From assembly GCF_000517405.1 (NCBI RefSeq), contig NZ_CP006568.1:2542001-2606000 (forward strand): DNA of 64,000 nt, in the 5' to 3' direction. How positions within the stretch are numbered: position 1 is the first letter of the stretch; each line of letters opens with the position of its first letter. The notes below the pieces were generated by a model, which saw only the letters and a list, made by a program, of their open reading frames with translations, was not told where the DNA came from and searched no databases. Source of the DNA: Candidatus Sodalis pierantonius str. SOPE. GTDB taxonomy: Bacteria > Pseudomonadota > Gammaproteobacteria > Enterobacterales > Enterobacteriaceae. Of the stretch, positions 9,334-18,277 are shown piece by piece. Both the position numbers and the translations under genes were made by a program.

Positions 9334-9878
9334 AGCATCCCCAAAAGTTTGAAGGCGAAATACCCCGCCACCACAATAATCACCGGCAGGATGTACAGCG
9401 GGAAAAATTGCAGCAAAATGGTATGCCGCGGCATGACGATACGCTGTTCCAGCTGGGCGCGGCTAATGCCGCTGTCGCCGCGCGCCTGTTCCAGCACCAT
9501 TTGATCCTCCACGCCTTCGCGCACGTGCTTCACCTGCCGCGACATGCGCGCGCCCGACGCCTGCAGCGCCAATCCGACAAACACCAGAATATAAATAAAC
9601 CAAAACAGCATGTTCGGGCTGGCAAAAAAACCGCGGCTAAAATCCGGTTACGGGGAATTATGCCAAAAGGCGTTCAGAAAAGGGGTATTGAAGCGCATCA
9701 TATCGGTAATGACATGAAAAAAGTCGCTTACTACCGCATTAATGCCTTGATTCGGACCGCTATGTTGCTCGATAAACTTCAATACCGAAATAAAGGTCGA
9801 AATCACTGCCGGTATACAGATAACCCATCCGGCAATCCGCTTAACAACCGCCAGGCGGCCGGCTTGCTGATACGTCAT
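9330..9878 (-). pseudogene. yniB: YniB inner-membrane protein, nonsense mutation
   Basis: A homologue of E. coli YniB (about 178 residues). The N-terminal part MTYQQAGRLAVVKRIAGW through NTPFLNAFWHNSP ends at TAA 9648-9650. The same frame resumes with PDFSRGFFASPNMLFW and continues to the normal C-terminus (LYILPVIIVVAGYFAFKLLGML). It is a single in-frame stop at codon 77 with no indel. Hydrophobic segments are evident at residues about 12-35, 90-105 and 150-175. It is convergent with yniA, the two stops overlapping by a few bases. Confidence 0.9.
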
Positions 9879-10042
9879 GTGTTCCCCTTGATTAAACGAC
9901 GCAGGTCCGATTGGCTTAAGTTTATCTATAATTTACTTTTTTTGCTTTACTGTTTTCTTAAAAAGCCCTTTATGCTGTCGCTATTGCCCGCGCCGTGATT
10001 CCGGCGCGCGCGCCGCCCGTTCATTACAGGAAAGGTTTCGTT

Positions 10043-10711
10043 ATGGCACCCCCCCCCCCAAGCAACAAGCGGTTATCTTTGACATGGATGGCCTGATTAT
10101 TGACTCCGAACCGCTGTGGCACCAAGCGGAGCTGGCGGTATTCGCCGAATTGGGCAAAGCGAGTTCCCTCGCCGCAACCCTGCCCGACACGCTGGGATTA
10201 CGGATTAATGAGGTGGTGGATCTCTGGTATCAAGATTCGCCCTGGCAAGGACCGTCGCGGCGCGAGGTTAGCGGGCGCATTATTGAACGTGCTTTGGGCA
10301 TGATCGAGCAGCAGCGGCCCTTGCTGCCTGGCGTACGGCAGGCCCTGACGCTGGCGACGGATTGCGGGTTGAAAATCGGTCTGGCGTCGGCCTCGCCGCT
10401 GTTTATGCTGGAACGCGTGTTGGACATGTTTGCGCTGCGCCATTATTTCCATTTCATCGCTTCTGCGGAGCAGTTGCCCTACAGCAAGCCGCACCCGGAA
10501 GTGTATTTGCGCGCCGCCGCCGGCCTGGACGTCGAGCCGATGCGCTGTTCCACCCTGGAAGATTCTTTTAACGGTATGATTGCCACCCGAGCGGCGCGCA
10601 TGCGCTCGATAGTCGTGCCCGGATGCCGGGCTGCGCGACGACCCGCGCTGGTGTCTGGCACAAGTGCGGCTGCCGTCGCTGCTGGCCCTGGAAGCGGCAC
10701 ATCTCCTCTGA
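10043..10711 (+). pseudogene. hxpB: Hexitol phosphatase B (YniC, HAD hydrolase), frameshifted at a poly-C tract and near the C-terminus
   Basis: A homologue of E. coli YniC/HxpB, a HAD-type sugar phosphatase acting on 2-deoxyglucose-6-phosphate and hexitol phosphates. The body contains HAD motif I (VIFDMDGLIIDSEPLW), motif II (LASASPLFMLE) and KPHPEVYL. The ATG at 10043, with Shine-Dalgarno AGGAAAGG, is followed after one codon by 11 consecutive C. In this length the start is out of frame with the body; 9 or 12 C would restore it. A second frameshift after SIVVP (about 10618) moves the last 30 codons (DAGLRDDPRW onward) to another frame, ending at TGA 10709-10711. Two lesions make it a likely dead gene. 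Confidence 0.85.
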
Positions 10712-10712
10712 T

Positions 10713-11054
10713 TCACAGTGCGGGCAGGAAATCGTTGCGCTTCGGGCTAAACGTGTCGATAAGCACGCTGTTGTCATCCAGAGCGACCACGCCGTGCACC
10801 TGTCCTTTCACCGCGCGATAGGCGTCGCCGGCGACGAGAATGCGCGCTTCGCCATCGATGGTGACCTCAAAGCGCCCCGACGCCACATAAGCAATCTGAT
10901 CGTGGATCTCGTGCTTGTGCGGCGTCCCCACCGCGCCTTGGGCGAAATGCACGCAGGCCATCATCAATTCATCACTCCAGGTCATCACCTTGCGCTTAAT
11001 GCCCTCGCCCAGCGTTTCCCAAGGGGTTTCCTCATCCAGATAGAAGGTTTTCAT
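10713..11054 (-). CDS. kdgF: Cupin-fold protein KdgF
   Basis: A 113-residue single-domain cupin matching KdgF, which catalyses linearisation of pectin- and alginate-derived 4,5-unsaturated monouronates to the ketouronate that KduI then isomerises. Metal-binding His/Glu/Gln residues are seen in GTPHKHEIHDQIAY and the late His in KGQVHGVVALD. I chose the start at 11054 (MKTFYLDEETPWE) because it has a GAGG Shine-Dalgarno and matches the family N-terminus. It is divergent from kduI across a KdgR-like operator. It is intact, although kduI is destroyed, so its pathway is interrupted. Its stop lies one base from the ancestral hxpB stop. Confidence 0.87.
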   Translation of the reverse strand: MKTFYLDEETPWETLGEGIKRKVMTWSDELMMACVHFAQGAVGTPHKHEIHDQIAYVASGRFEVTIDGEARILVAGDAYRAVKGQVHGVVALDDNSVLIDTFSPKRNDFLPAL

Positions 11055-11168
11055 AGCACGCCTCATCGTTGTCCTGCGCCGCGGGCGCAAAGGGTATGGC
11101 GGCAATGGTAACCCGAACCCGCCGCGTTCCCCTAATCGATCCGCAAAAATGCTTCGACGTCCTAAAAA

Positions 11169-11188
11169 AATAAAACATTGCTTCAATA
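11169..11188. promoter_or_regulatory. Candidate KdgR box between kdgF and kduI
   Basis: AATAAAACATTGCTTCAATA is an imperfect palindrome close to the KdgR consensus, in which an AAT.AAAC arm faces a GTTTCATT-like arm. It lies in the divergent intergenic region, where KdgR is known to repress pectin genes in related enterobacteria. No kdgR gene is present in the window. Confidence 0.5.
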
Positions 11189-11329
11189 TTATTAATATGG
11201 CTTACCTGCAGTTTTATGATGAAAACCCAATCGCGGCACAGAGATACCACGCAGCGACCACCGTTTGCGCTTTCTGCCACCGCGCTTACCGGGCCTATGC
11301 CCGCAGATTGCCACGAGAGAGGCTTCACC

Positions 11330-11439
11330 ATGCAGGTTCGTCAAAGCATTCATAGCGACCACGCCAAACATCTGGATACCGAGGGGCTGCGCCGCGAGTT
11401 CCTTATCGAGAATATTTTTGTCGCCGACCAGTTGCTGGT
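11330..11439 (+). pseudogene. kduI: 5-keto-4-deoxyuronate isomerase, 5' stump cut by an IS21 element
   Basis: Only the first 36 codons remain. MQVRQSIHSDHAKHLDTEGL continues with RREFLIENIFVADQLL, matching the very conserved KduI N-terminus. A GAGAGAGG Shine-Dalgarno precedes the ATG. The frame runs into the IS21 end at 11440. No KduI sequence reappears on the other side of the IS cluster, so the insertion was accompanied or followed by a deletion. Confidence 0.88.
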
Positions 11440-11556
11440 TCCGGTCACATCCGATCACTGATTCCGATTTCACCCAATCACTAATTCTGATTTCATCCGA
11501 TCACTGATTCCGGTCGCCCGATCAGCGATTCCGATTCTGTCCGATCGCTCATCTTC
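11440..11556. repeat. Left-end multiple terminal repeats of the IS21 element
   Basis: Four to five tandem degenerate units of about 22-25 bp share the core CCGATCACTGATTCCGAT, with variants such as CCAATCACTAATTCTGAT and CCGATCAGCGATTCCGAT. IS21 elements are known to carry such repeated terminal sites, which bind the transposase. Confidence 0.75.
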
Positions 11557-11600
11557 TGTTCCGCCATACTCTGGAGACTTTTAGCTTCCTGGGGCATGGC

Positions 11601-13151
11601 ATGGCACGTAAAAAGAAGAAAGCGAGAACGGAAATGTGCATCTATATTAATGTGTTACGTATGAAATTCGAGCAGCGTCGCTCGAATCGCACTATCGCAG
11701 CAGCGCTCGGCATAGGCTGTACTACCGTGCACGATATCCTCGGCCGATTCACGGTAGCTAACCTGGTCTGGCCATTGCCGGCGGAACTGTCCCCCGTCGA
11801 CCTCGACCGCCTGCTCTATCCCGGCAAATCCGGAAAAGTTATCAATACCTTACCCAGCTGGCTTGATATCGATACCGAGTTAAGCCGCAAGGGCATGACC
11901 AAGCAGCTGCTCTGGATGGAATATCAGTCCGCCGTGGGCGGTGATGCCCTCGGTTACTCACAGTTTTGTGCACTGTACCGTGACTGGAAAAAGAAGCAGA
12001 GGCGTTCCATGCGCATGGAGCACAAGGCTGGCGAAAAGCTCTTCATCGACTTCTGTGGCCCCACCGTACCTATCGTCAACCCTGCGACCGGTAGCGTACG
12101 CCAGGTCGCTATCTTCGTCGCTGCCATGGGCGTGTCAGGCTATGCGTATATCGAAGCCTGCGAAGGCCAGGACATGGCATCGTGGCTCAACGCCAATAGC
12201 CGCTGCCTGCACTTCATGGGTGGGGTTCCGGAGCTGATGATACCTGATAATCTGCGCAGCGCTGTCAGCACCCCTGACCGCTATGAGCCGGTCATAAACC
12301 AGAGCTACCAGGCGCTGGCAAATCACTATGAGACAGTGGTGCTACCGGCGCGCCCGAGAAAACCGAAAGACAAGGCGAAGGCAGAATCAACTGTGCAGCT
12401 GGTAGAACGCTGGGTTTTGGCCCGATTGCGTAAACGTAGGTTCTACTCGCTGGCCGAACTCAACCAGGTGATACGAGAACTCAATCATGAGTTGAATCTG
12501 CGCCCGATGCGTCATTACGGCGGACAAAGTCGCCTTGAACGCTTCGAGCAGCTGGACAAACCGGCTCTTGGGCCTCTACCGCCCACACAATGGGAATACA
12601 GTGAAGTATCTCGTTGCCCGAGTGGGACCTGATTACCACATAGACTACGGCAAAAACTGGTACTCGGTGCCTCATCCGCTGGTTGGCGAGCGCGTTGACG
12701 TCATCGCCACCCAACGGCTGGTGCAAATCCACCATAAGGGCGTCTGCGTGGCTACGCACCCTCGCAGCGATAACGCCTATAGGCACACGACTCAGGCGGC
12801 GCACATGCCGGCTAACCATAAGGGGCAGAGTCAGGTGGACGCCGGAAAGGCTGTGCAGTTGGGCGCTGTCGGTGGGTGTGTGCACACTGAAAGTGGTCGA
12901 GTCCATCCAAAAGAGCAAAGCCCATCCGGAGCAGGCTTACCGCTCCGTGCTGAGGCTACTCAATCTGCAACGGCGCTATGAGACGACGCGACTGGAGAAG
13001 GCCTGCGCGCTGGCGTTGGAGAAAGGGTGCATTAACCGCTCTTTCAGCCAACGTATTGAAACACGGTCGTGAAAGTGAGGTCACCCAGGACGGAGCCGGC
13101 GTATCAATGCTGGTTCACGAAAACCTCCGAGGTCCGGACAGTTATCACTAA
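11601..13151 (+). pseudogene. istA: IS21 transposase IstA, multiply frameshifted
   Basis: The first 335 residues are in one frame: a helix-turn-helix (RSNRTIAAALGIGCTTVHDIL), then the integrase core with DDE-type residues (KLFIDFCGPT, MIPDNLRSAV, KAKAESTVQLVERWVLARL). Near 12605 the frame shifts to one with ARVGPDYHIDYGKNWYSVPH. Near 12840 it shifts again to one with HPEQAYRSVLRLLNLQRRYE, and near 13060 to one ending HENLRGPDSYH at 13151. At least three indels make it non-functional. Confidence 0.88.
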
Positions 13152-13162
13152 GGAGAATAAAT

Positions 13163-13912
13163 ATGGATACACTGTTAATGGCTCTGCGAGAGCTGAAGTT
13201 GTCGGCAATGGTCCAAGCGTTGGAGACGCAACGCGAACTTCCGGGGAGTTATGGGGAGCTGGGGTTCGAGGAGCGGTTGTCGCTGATGGTAGAAGCGGAA
13301 AATTTGCATAAAAAAAACAACCACATATGCCGTCTTCGACGGCAATCGTAAATGCGCTTGCAGGCAAAACCGGAAGATATCCGCTATATCCCTAGCCTAG
13401 GAGTGACACCGGAACAGATGCGAGATCTGCTAGGGGGACAATATCTGAAATATCAGAAAAGCATACTCATCACGGGGCCGACAGGTACGGGCAAAACCTG
13501 GCTCAGTTGTGCGCTTGGTGAGCAGGCATGCCGGCAGCAATATAGCGTGCGTTACTGGCGAGTGGGTCGGTTGCTGGCCCATCTTCACCAGTGTCAGGTA
13601 GACGGGACCTATCTAAAACAGCTTAAGCAGTTAGAAAAAATAGAGTTATTGATCTTGGACGACGTGGGCCTAGAATCAATAAGTCCGATGCAGGCAACGA
13701 TGCTGTTGGAGATGATGGAAGATCGCTACGACAAAAGCAGCAGCATCCTGATCAGTCAACTGCCGGTAAAAAAATGGTATGGACTGATAGAAAACCCCAC
13801 GACAGCTGACACGTTACTCGATCGGTTAGTACACCCCAGCTATAGACTGGAACTTAAAGGCGAATCACTACGCAAAGAGCAAGGAGTAGCCAGCACAGGA
13901 AAAATAGGCTAA
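13163..13912 (+). pseudogene. istB: IS21 helper ATPase IstB, nonsense mutation
   Basis: A DnaC-like AAA+ ATPase that assists IstA. The start at 13163 has AAGGAG upstream. An in-frame TAA at 13349-13351 splits it after 62 codons. The same frame resumes (MRLQAKPEDIRYIP) with an intact Walker A (GPTGTGKTWL), Walker B (LLILDDVGLES) and the conserved SQLPVKKWYGLI segment to 13912. With istA also broken, the whole element is dead unless complemented. Confidence 0.9.
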
Positions 13913-13970
13913 ACCCGAGTCAGAAGATGGGCGAACACGTGATCGAATATCACTGGAATGGGTGATCGGA

Positions 13971-13981
13971 GACCCTGTACA
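13971..13981 (-). repeat. 11-bp IS256 terminal sliver next to a full IS256 copy
   Basis: GACCCTGTACA is identical to the first 11 bases of the IS256-type right end and is directly followed by the same end of the complete element at 13982. It is the outer edge of a second IS256 copy, whose larger remnant lies on the far side at 15297-15449. Confidence 0.6.
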
Positions 13982-15296
13982 GACCCTGTACACGATTCTG
14001 TGTAAATGCCTTTTCTCAGAAGTGACCGTCCAGGCGGTCACCGAACTCGATAATAAAGCGGCTCATTGCCATGCGCCAGTCCCTCAAAGGCATTGTCCAT
14101 TTCTGTGAGGCCGCCTGTATCGCCAGCCACACCACCTTTTTCACTGCGTCGTCGGTCGGGAACACCTTGCGCTTTTTGATGGCATGCCGGATCACGCTGT
14201 TTAACGACTCGATGGCGTTGGTCGTGTAGATCACCTTGCGGATGTCCGTTGGGTAGGCAAAGAACGTGGCCAGATTGGCCCAGTTTGCCTGCCAGCTTCG
14301 ACTTATTTGCGGGTAGCGGATGTCCCAGGCACTGGAGAACGCTTCCAGCGCCTGCAAGCCGGCTTCTTCCGTAGGGGCCTGATAGATAGCTTTCAGGTCG
14401 CGGGTGACGGCCTTGTAGTCCTTCCAGGAGACGAACCGCAGGCTGTTGCGCACCATATGTACGATACACAGCTGGAGCCGCGCCTCCGGATACACCGCGT
14501 TAATAGCGTCAGGGAAACCTTTCAGCCCGTCTACGCAGGCGATAAGGATATCGTTCAGGCCGCGGTTTTTCAGCTCTGTCAGCACGTTCAGCCAGAACTT
14601 TGCGCCTTCATTTTCGGCCAGCCACATACCTAGCAACTCTTTCTGGCCTTCGATGTTGATGCCCAGCGCCAGGAACACAGATTTGTTGATGATGCGGCTG
14701 TCCTGCCGGACTTTTAGAACGATACAGTCAAGATAAACAATGGGATAGACTGCATCCAGAGGCCGGTTTTGCCATTCGACAACCTGCTCCATGACCGCAT
14801 CGGTGACCTTTGAGACCAGCGCCGGCGAGACATCGGCGTCATACAGCTCTTTGAACGCGGCGGCGATCTCGCGGGTGGTCATCCCTTTGGCGTACAACGA
14901 TAAAATCTGGTTATCCATCCCGGTAATCCGGGTCTGGTTCTTCTTCACCAGTTGCGGTTCAAAGGAACCGTCACGATCGCGCGGAGTACGCAGCGCCAGC
15001 GGGCCATCGCCAGTGGTAACGGTTTTTGTGGAATAGCCGTTGCGGGCGTTGGTCCCCGGTTTAGGCTGATTTTTATCGTAGCCGAGGTGATGGGTCATTT
15101 CGGCATTGAGAGCTGCTTCGACGCTGATTTTTTTCAGCAGCCGATCGAAGTGACTGAGATCTTCAGGGGTTTTGAGATTTTTGGCCAGTTCGTTAGCCAG
15201 AGCCTGCAACTGTTTTTCGTCCATAAATTAACCTGTTTTTGATGTTGGATTGAACATATCAAAATCAGGCAAATACACAAATTTCTAAACAGGCTC
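13982..15296 (-). mobile_element. IS256-family element, copy 1 (complete)
   Basis: 1315 bp with imperfect terminal inverted repeats: GAGCCTGTTTAGAAATTTGT at the transposase-start end (15296) and GACCCTGTACACGATTCTGT at the other (13982). The flanking 8-mers do not match, so there is no target duplication. It sits inside remnants of another IS256 copy. Confidence 0.93.
14016..15224 (-). CDS. IS256-family transposase, copy 1 (intact)
   Basis: A 402-residue mutator-type DDE transposase. Likely catalytic residues are Asp in VYLDCIVLKV, Asp in ACVDGLKGFPDAI and Glu in NAIESLNSVIRHAIKKRK, the IS256 signature region. MDEKQLQALANELAK starts directly after the left terminus with a short AACAGGTTAATTT leader. 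Together with the copy at 60110 it is one of two full-length intact copies of this transposase in the window. Confidence 0.95.
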   Translation of the reverse strand: MDEKQLQALANELAKNLKTPEDLSHFDRLLKKISVEAALNAEMTHHLGYDKNQPKPGTNARNGYSTKTVTTGDGPLALRTPRDRDGSFEPQLVKKNQTRITGMDNQILSLYAKGMTTREIAAAFKELYDADVSPALVSKVTDAVMEQVVEWQNRPLDAVYPIVYLDCIVLKVRQDSRIINKSVFLALGINIEGQKELLGMWLAENEGAKFWLNVLTELKNRGLNDILIACVDGLKGFPDAINAVYPEARLQLCIVHMVRNSLRFVSWKDYKAVTRDLKAIYQAPTEEAGLQALEAFSSAWDIRYPQISRSWQANWANLATFFAYPTDIRKVIYTTNAIESLNSVIRHAIKKRKVFPTDDAVKKVVWLAIQAASQKWTMPLRDWRMAMSRFIIEFGDRLDGHF

Positions 15297-15449
15297 TCCA
15301 GGCGGTCACCGAACTCGATAATAAAGCGGCTCATTGCCATGCGCCAGTCCCTCAAAGGCATTGTCCATTTCTGTGAGGCTGCCTGTATCGCCAGCCACAC
15401 CACCTTTTTCACTGCGTCGTCGGTCGGGAACACCTTGCGCTTTTTGATG
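15297..15449 (-). mobile_element. IS256 3' fragment (outer copy remnant)
   Basis: A fragment corresponding to the last 50 or so codons of the IS256 transposase (TDDAVKKVVWLAIQAASQKW and the tail around FIIEFGDRL). It stops at 15449, where an integrase remnant begins. With the sliver at 13971 it shows that copy 1 sits within an older IS256 copy, with a loss of about 40 bp at the junction. Confidence 0.85.
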
Positions 15450-15608
15450 AATGGAGGCAGTATTATTACACTTCAGCGCATCATGGGACATGCCAACATC
15501 ATGCAGACCACGGTCTACGCGCACTTCGCGCCGGACTTCTTACGGGATGCCATATCTCATAATCCCTTGGCCAAAAGGGTCCATATTCTGTCCATCGATA
15601 TGGCTTAA
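15447..15608 (+). pseudogene. Tyrosine recombinase (phage-type integrase), C-terminal remnant
   Basis: 53 codons of an integrase catalytic C-terminus: GGSIITLQRIMGHANIMQTT, then VYAHFAPDFLRDAI. It contains the conserved GH of the His-Xaa motif and the nucleophile Tyr in VYAHFAP. The rest was removed by the IS256 event at 15449. It probably marks one edge of a lost prophage or island. Confidence 0.8.
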
Positions 15609-15764
15609 ATAAGCCTGAATCGCCCCTTGGTTGATGATTAACTTATTGAAAAATAAATAAAGCTAAAATCCATCGAGGGGCGAAAAAAGCGCCGGAAGTG
15701 CCTTGTGTGGCGATGCCGCAGTCATTCCCCTGCCAGCCTGCCCTCGGGCATATTCTCTGATGTC

Positions 15765-15977
15765 TTATACGCTCCGGTGCCATACTGCTATTTTGGGCAA
15801 TAGCGACAAACAGTACAATGCGCACAGGCCGACAATCACATAGACAATGCGCGCAACCATCGCTTCCTGCCCGCCAAAAACGGTTGCCACCAGATCAAAG
15901 CGAAATAGCCCAACCAATAGCCAATTCACGCCACCGACAATGAGCAAAATTAACGCAATGGTGGTTAATGCTTTCAT
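15765..15977 (-). CDS. DUF378-family small membrane protein
   Basis: 70 residues, MKALTTIALILLIVGGVNWL followed by a second hydrophobic segment (ARIVYVIVGLCALYCLSLL). This is the two-helix DUF378 (YuzA-like) architecture with its conserved GGVNWLLVGLF motif. I chose the start at 15977 because of the GGGGAG Shine-Dalgarno 5-6 bases upstream. The function is unknown. It stands alone between an integrase remnant and a broken LysR gene. Confidence 0.82.
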   Translation of the reverse strand: MKALTTIALILLIVGGVNWLLVGLFRFDLVATVFGGQEAMVARIVYVIVGLCALYCLSLLPKIAVWHRSV

Positions 15978-16325
15978 AATCACTCCCCTTATTGAAATAT
16001 TGGGCATTATTGCCTCATGAGTCCCGCTTGATACCGGCCGGATGAAAAACCGGCGGCATAGAGAACCCGAAAATACGCTAATAAACTGTAGTGCTTATTT
16101 CCGATAAGGGAGGAGTAAATTTTATTTTGCCGGCCGTTTGCAGGAAATTATACTTTTATCGCCGGTTATGATGCCGAACCCTGCTCGGTCAACGGCGGGG
16201 GATTGCGTTGCGCACTGACGTAGGTAGGAGGGAAGCGAGGCCGCAAGCGTTGGCGGCCCTTGATTGAGCGCCCCGCTAAGCGGCCGATTTGCGGCTGACA
16301 CCTCTGCCTTTAAGGACGACGTTAT
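15978..16325. other. Intergenic stretch, no recognisable gene
   Basis: AT-rich near 16060-16160, which suits the promoter of the DUF378 gene. There is no convincing open frame or RNA gene. Confidence 0.4.
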
Positions 16326-17221
16326 TTACCGGTCAGGAAATGACGCAACGGCATCCTTTGTAGATTGAATAAAATCAATAAACGCGCGCAGCGGCGGCGG
16401 GACCAGCCTGTGGCCGGAATAATAAAGATAAGGCCCGGAAAAGGTGTGCCACCAGGGTTGCAGCACAGGTTCAAGTTCGCCGCTGTCAATCGCGGGGCGC
16501 AGCCAGGTTTCAAATAGATAGATGACCCCCAGCCCGGCGACCGCCGAGGCGACGCCGAGATCGGTTGCGGTGCCGACACTGTAGATCAATAGTGCCATAT
16601 TTCCAGATTTCCCCCGCCGAACCGGCTGCGCAAACATTCCATTTTCATCAAATCCTGGGGATGACGAGGGCGGCCGTGCCGGTCAAGGTAGGCCGGCGGC
16701 GACGCCGTGGCGAAACGTTGTTGGCGCGGTCCCACGGGGACGGCAATCATATCCTGCTCAAGCCAATCGTCATAATGGATCCCCGCATCGCACCCCGCGG
16801 ACAGGAAATCGACAATGCCGCTTTCCGCCATCACCTCAACCTTGATGTCTGGATAGCGTTTGAGAAAAGGCGCAAGAAGTTGAGGCAGCACCAAGCGGGA
16901 GACATTAACCGGTACGGTAAGACGCAGCGTACCCGCGGGCCGATTGCTCGATGAGGTGGCGGTTTCCAGCGCCTGCGCGAGTTCAGCGAAAGCGGGACCA
17001 ATGCGCTCCAGCAGCTGTTTCCCTTTTTCCGTCGGCAATATGCTGCGCGTCGTGCGGTGAAGCAGGCGTACGCCCAAGTAGCTTTCGAGCCGCCGCACCG
17101 CATCGCTGAGGCCGGAGGGACTGACGTGCAACGCGCGCGCCGCCTGACGAAAGCCGCCGGCCTGCGCTACGGCGGCAAACGCTTTCAAATCGCTCAGCCT
17201 GTCCGTTGCCCTTTTTGTCAC
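16326..17221 (-). pseudogene. LysR-type transcriptional regulator, frameshifted
   Basis: The N-terminal winged HTH (LSDLKAFAAVAQAGGFRQAA, VSPSGLSDAVRRLESYLGVRLLHRTTRS) and the first half of the co-inducer domain are in one frame until about 16600, where WHY and a stop interrupt. The C-terminus resumes in another frame (ATDLGVASAVAGLGVIYLFETWLRP, LVPPPLRAFIDFI) to 16326. The stretch between the two homologous parts is shorter than usual, so there is probably a small deletion as well. It is divergent from a broken SDR gene at 17526, probably its former target. Confidence 0.85.
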
Positions 17222-17525
17222 TTTTCGCTCCCCTGGCGCCGTTGCCAGCCATTAAACGTAGGTGGCGCCTCTCACCTGCGCGAGACGCACAGCGCAGAAT
17301 GCCCAAGCGCTTAATACCGTTCTTTCCGCGCTTGCCCTTCGCGCTGAGTGTACGTAAAAACGAACACTCTGTACACCGGCGGTAGGATACCGCCCACTTT
17401 GGTGCCACGCTACAATGCCGGGCAGTGACGGGGAAATGCCAAACGGCCGGCCGCTGCCGTTCGCCGGCCCGCCGCCGACGAGGCGACGCATTCCGCAACG
17501 GTTCCCTATAAACAGGAGAGAAAAC
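17222..17525. other. Divergent LysR/SDR intergenic region
   Basis: No gene recognised. It would have held the operator of the broken LysR regulator. The SDR Shine-Dalgarno (AGGAGAG) is at 17514-17520. Confidence 0.4.
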
Positions 17526-18173
17526 ATGCAAAGCCTGACACCTTTAGCGCTGGTCACTGGCGCCTCTTCGGGCATCGGCCTTTCCTTTGCCCGCCGGCTG
17601 GCCGCCCGGGGGGACCCCATGATTGTCGTGGGACGCCGCCAACAACGTTTGGACGCACTGGCTGCCGAATTTCCCGCCGTCAACATCCGCCCGGTCGTAG
17701 CAGATCTGGCTTCCGCGGCCGGTATTGCCACCGTGGCCGAATTATGCCGACGGGAGCCTTTGACATTGCTTATCAACAATGCCGGCGTGGCCCATTATAT
17801 GCCCTTCACGACGCTGCCGCCGGAGAAAGCGAGCGAATTACTTCAGGTGAAGTGTATCGCGCCCACCCTGCTGGCGCATGTCGCCGCCCTTTCCCATCTA
17901 GTGTCCATGTCATTGGCACTGCACGAAGAGCTGGGCTCCGCCGGCCTGCGCGTCCAGGCGCTTTGTCCCGGCATCGTCGCCACCGAATTTCATGAACGTC
18001 AGGGGATGGATTTGAGCGCATTAGCGTGAATGAGTGCGGATAATGTGGTCACCGCCAGCCTGCGCGCCCTTGATTTGGGGGAAGTGCTCTGTGCGCCGGG
18101 GGTTGAGAACGCCACACTACTGGCGAATGTATTCAAGGCCAACCTGGCGGCCTTTGGAGCCCAGTCGCCGTAG
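17526..18173 (+). pseudogene. Short-chain dehydrogenase, catalytic segment deleted plus stop codon
   Basis: A classical SDR N-terminus (LALVTGASSGIGLSFARRLA, with TGxxxGIG) and the NNAG motif (LLINNAGVAHYMP) are clear. At about 17895, right after LLAHVAAL, the sequence jumps to SHLVSMSLALHEEL. The strand carrying the catalytic Ser and the YxxxK helix is missing, an in-frame loss of about 25-30 residues. A TGA at 18027-18029 interrupts the same frame, which continues MSADNVVTASLRALDLGEVLC to 18173. It cannot be an active dehydrogenase. Confidence 0.85.
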
Positions 18174-18277
18174 CTGGCGGCACGCTACCGATAAGCGTTA
18201 CCCATTACAGCCGGCAGCGCGTCAACCTACAGGCCGGCCACCGAAAGAAATACGGGGCCGGCCGGCTGGGCTAACGA

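Larger units (their letters stand above)
11440..13970 (+). mobile_element. IS21-family element, inactive
   Basis: An element of about 2.5 kb carrying istA and istB in the usual order, inserted in kduI. The left end begins TCCGGTCAC and the right end on the opposite strand begins TCCGATCAC. Inside the left end are several degenerate repeats (see the repeat entry), as expected for IS21 terminal binding sites. Both genes are broken. The right end directly abuts IS256 sequence, so no target duplication can be checked. Confidence 0.85.
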
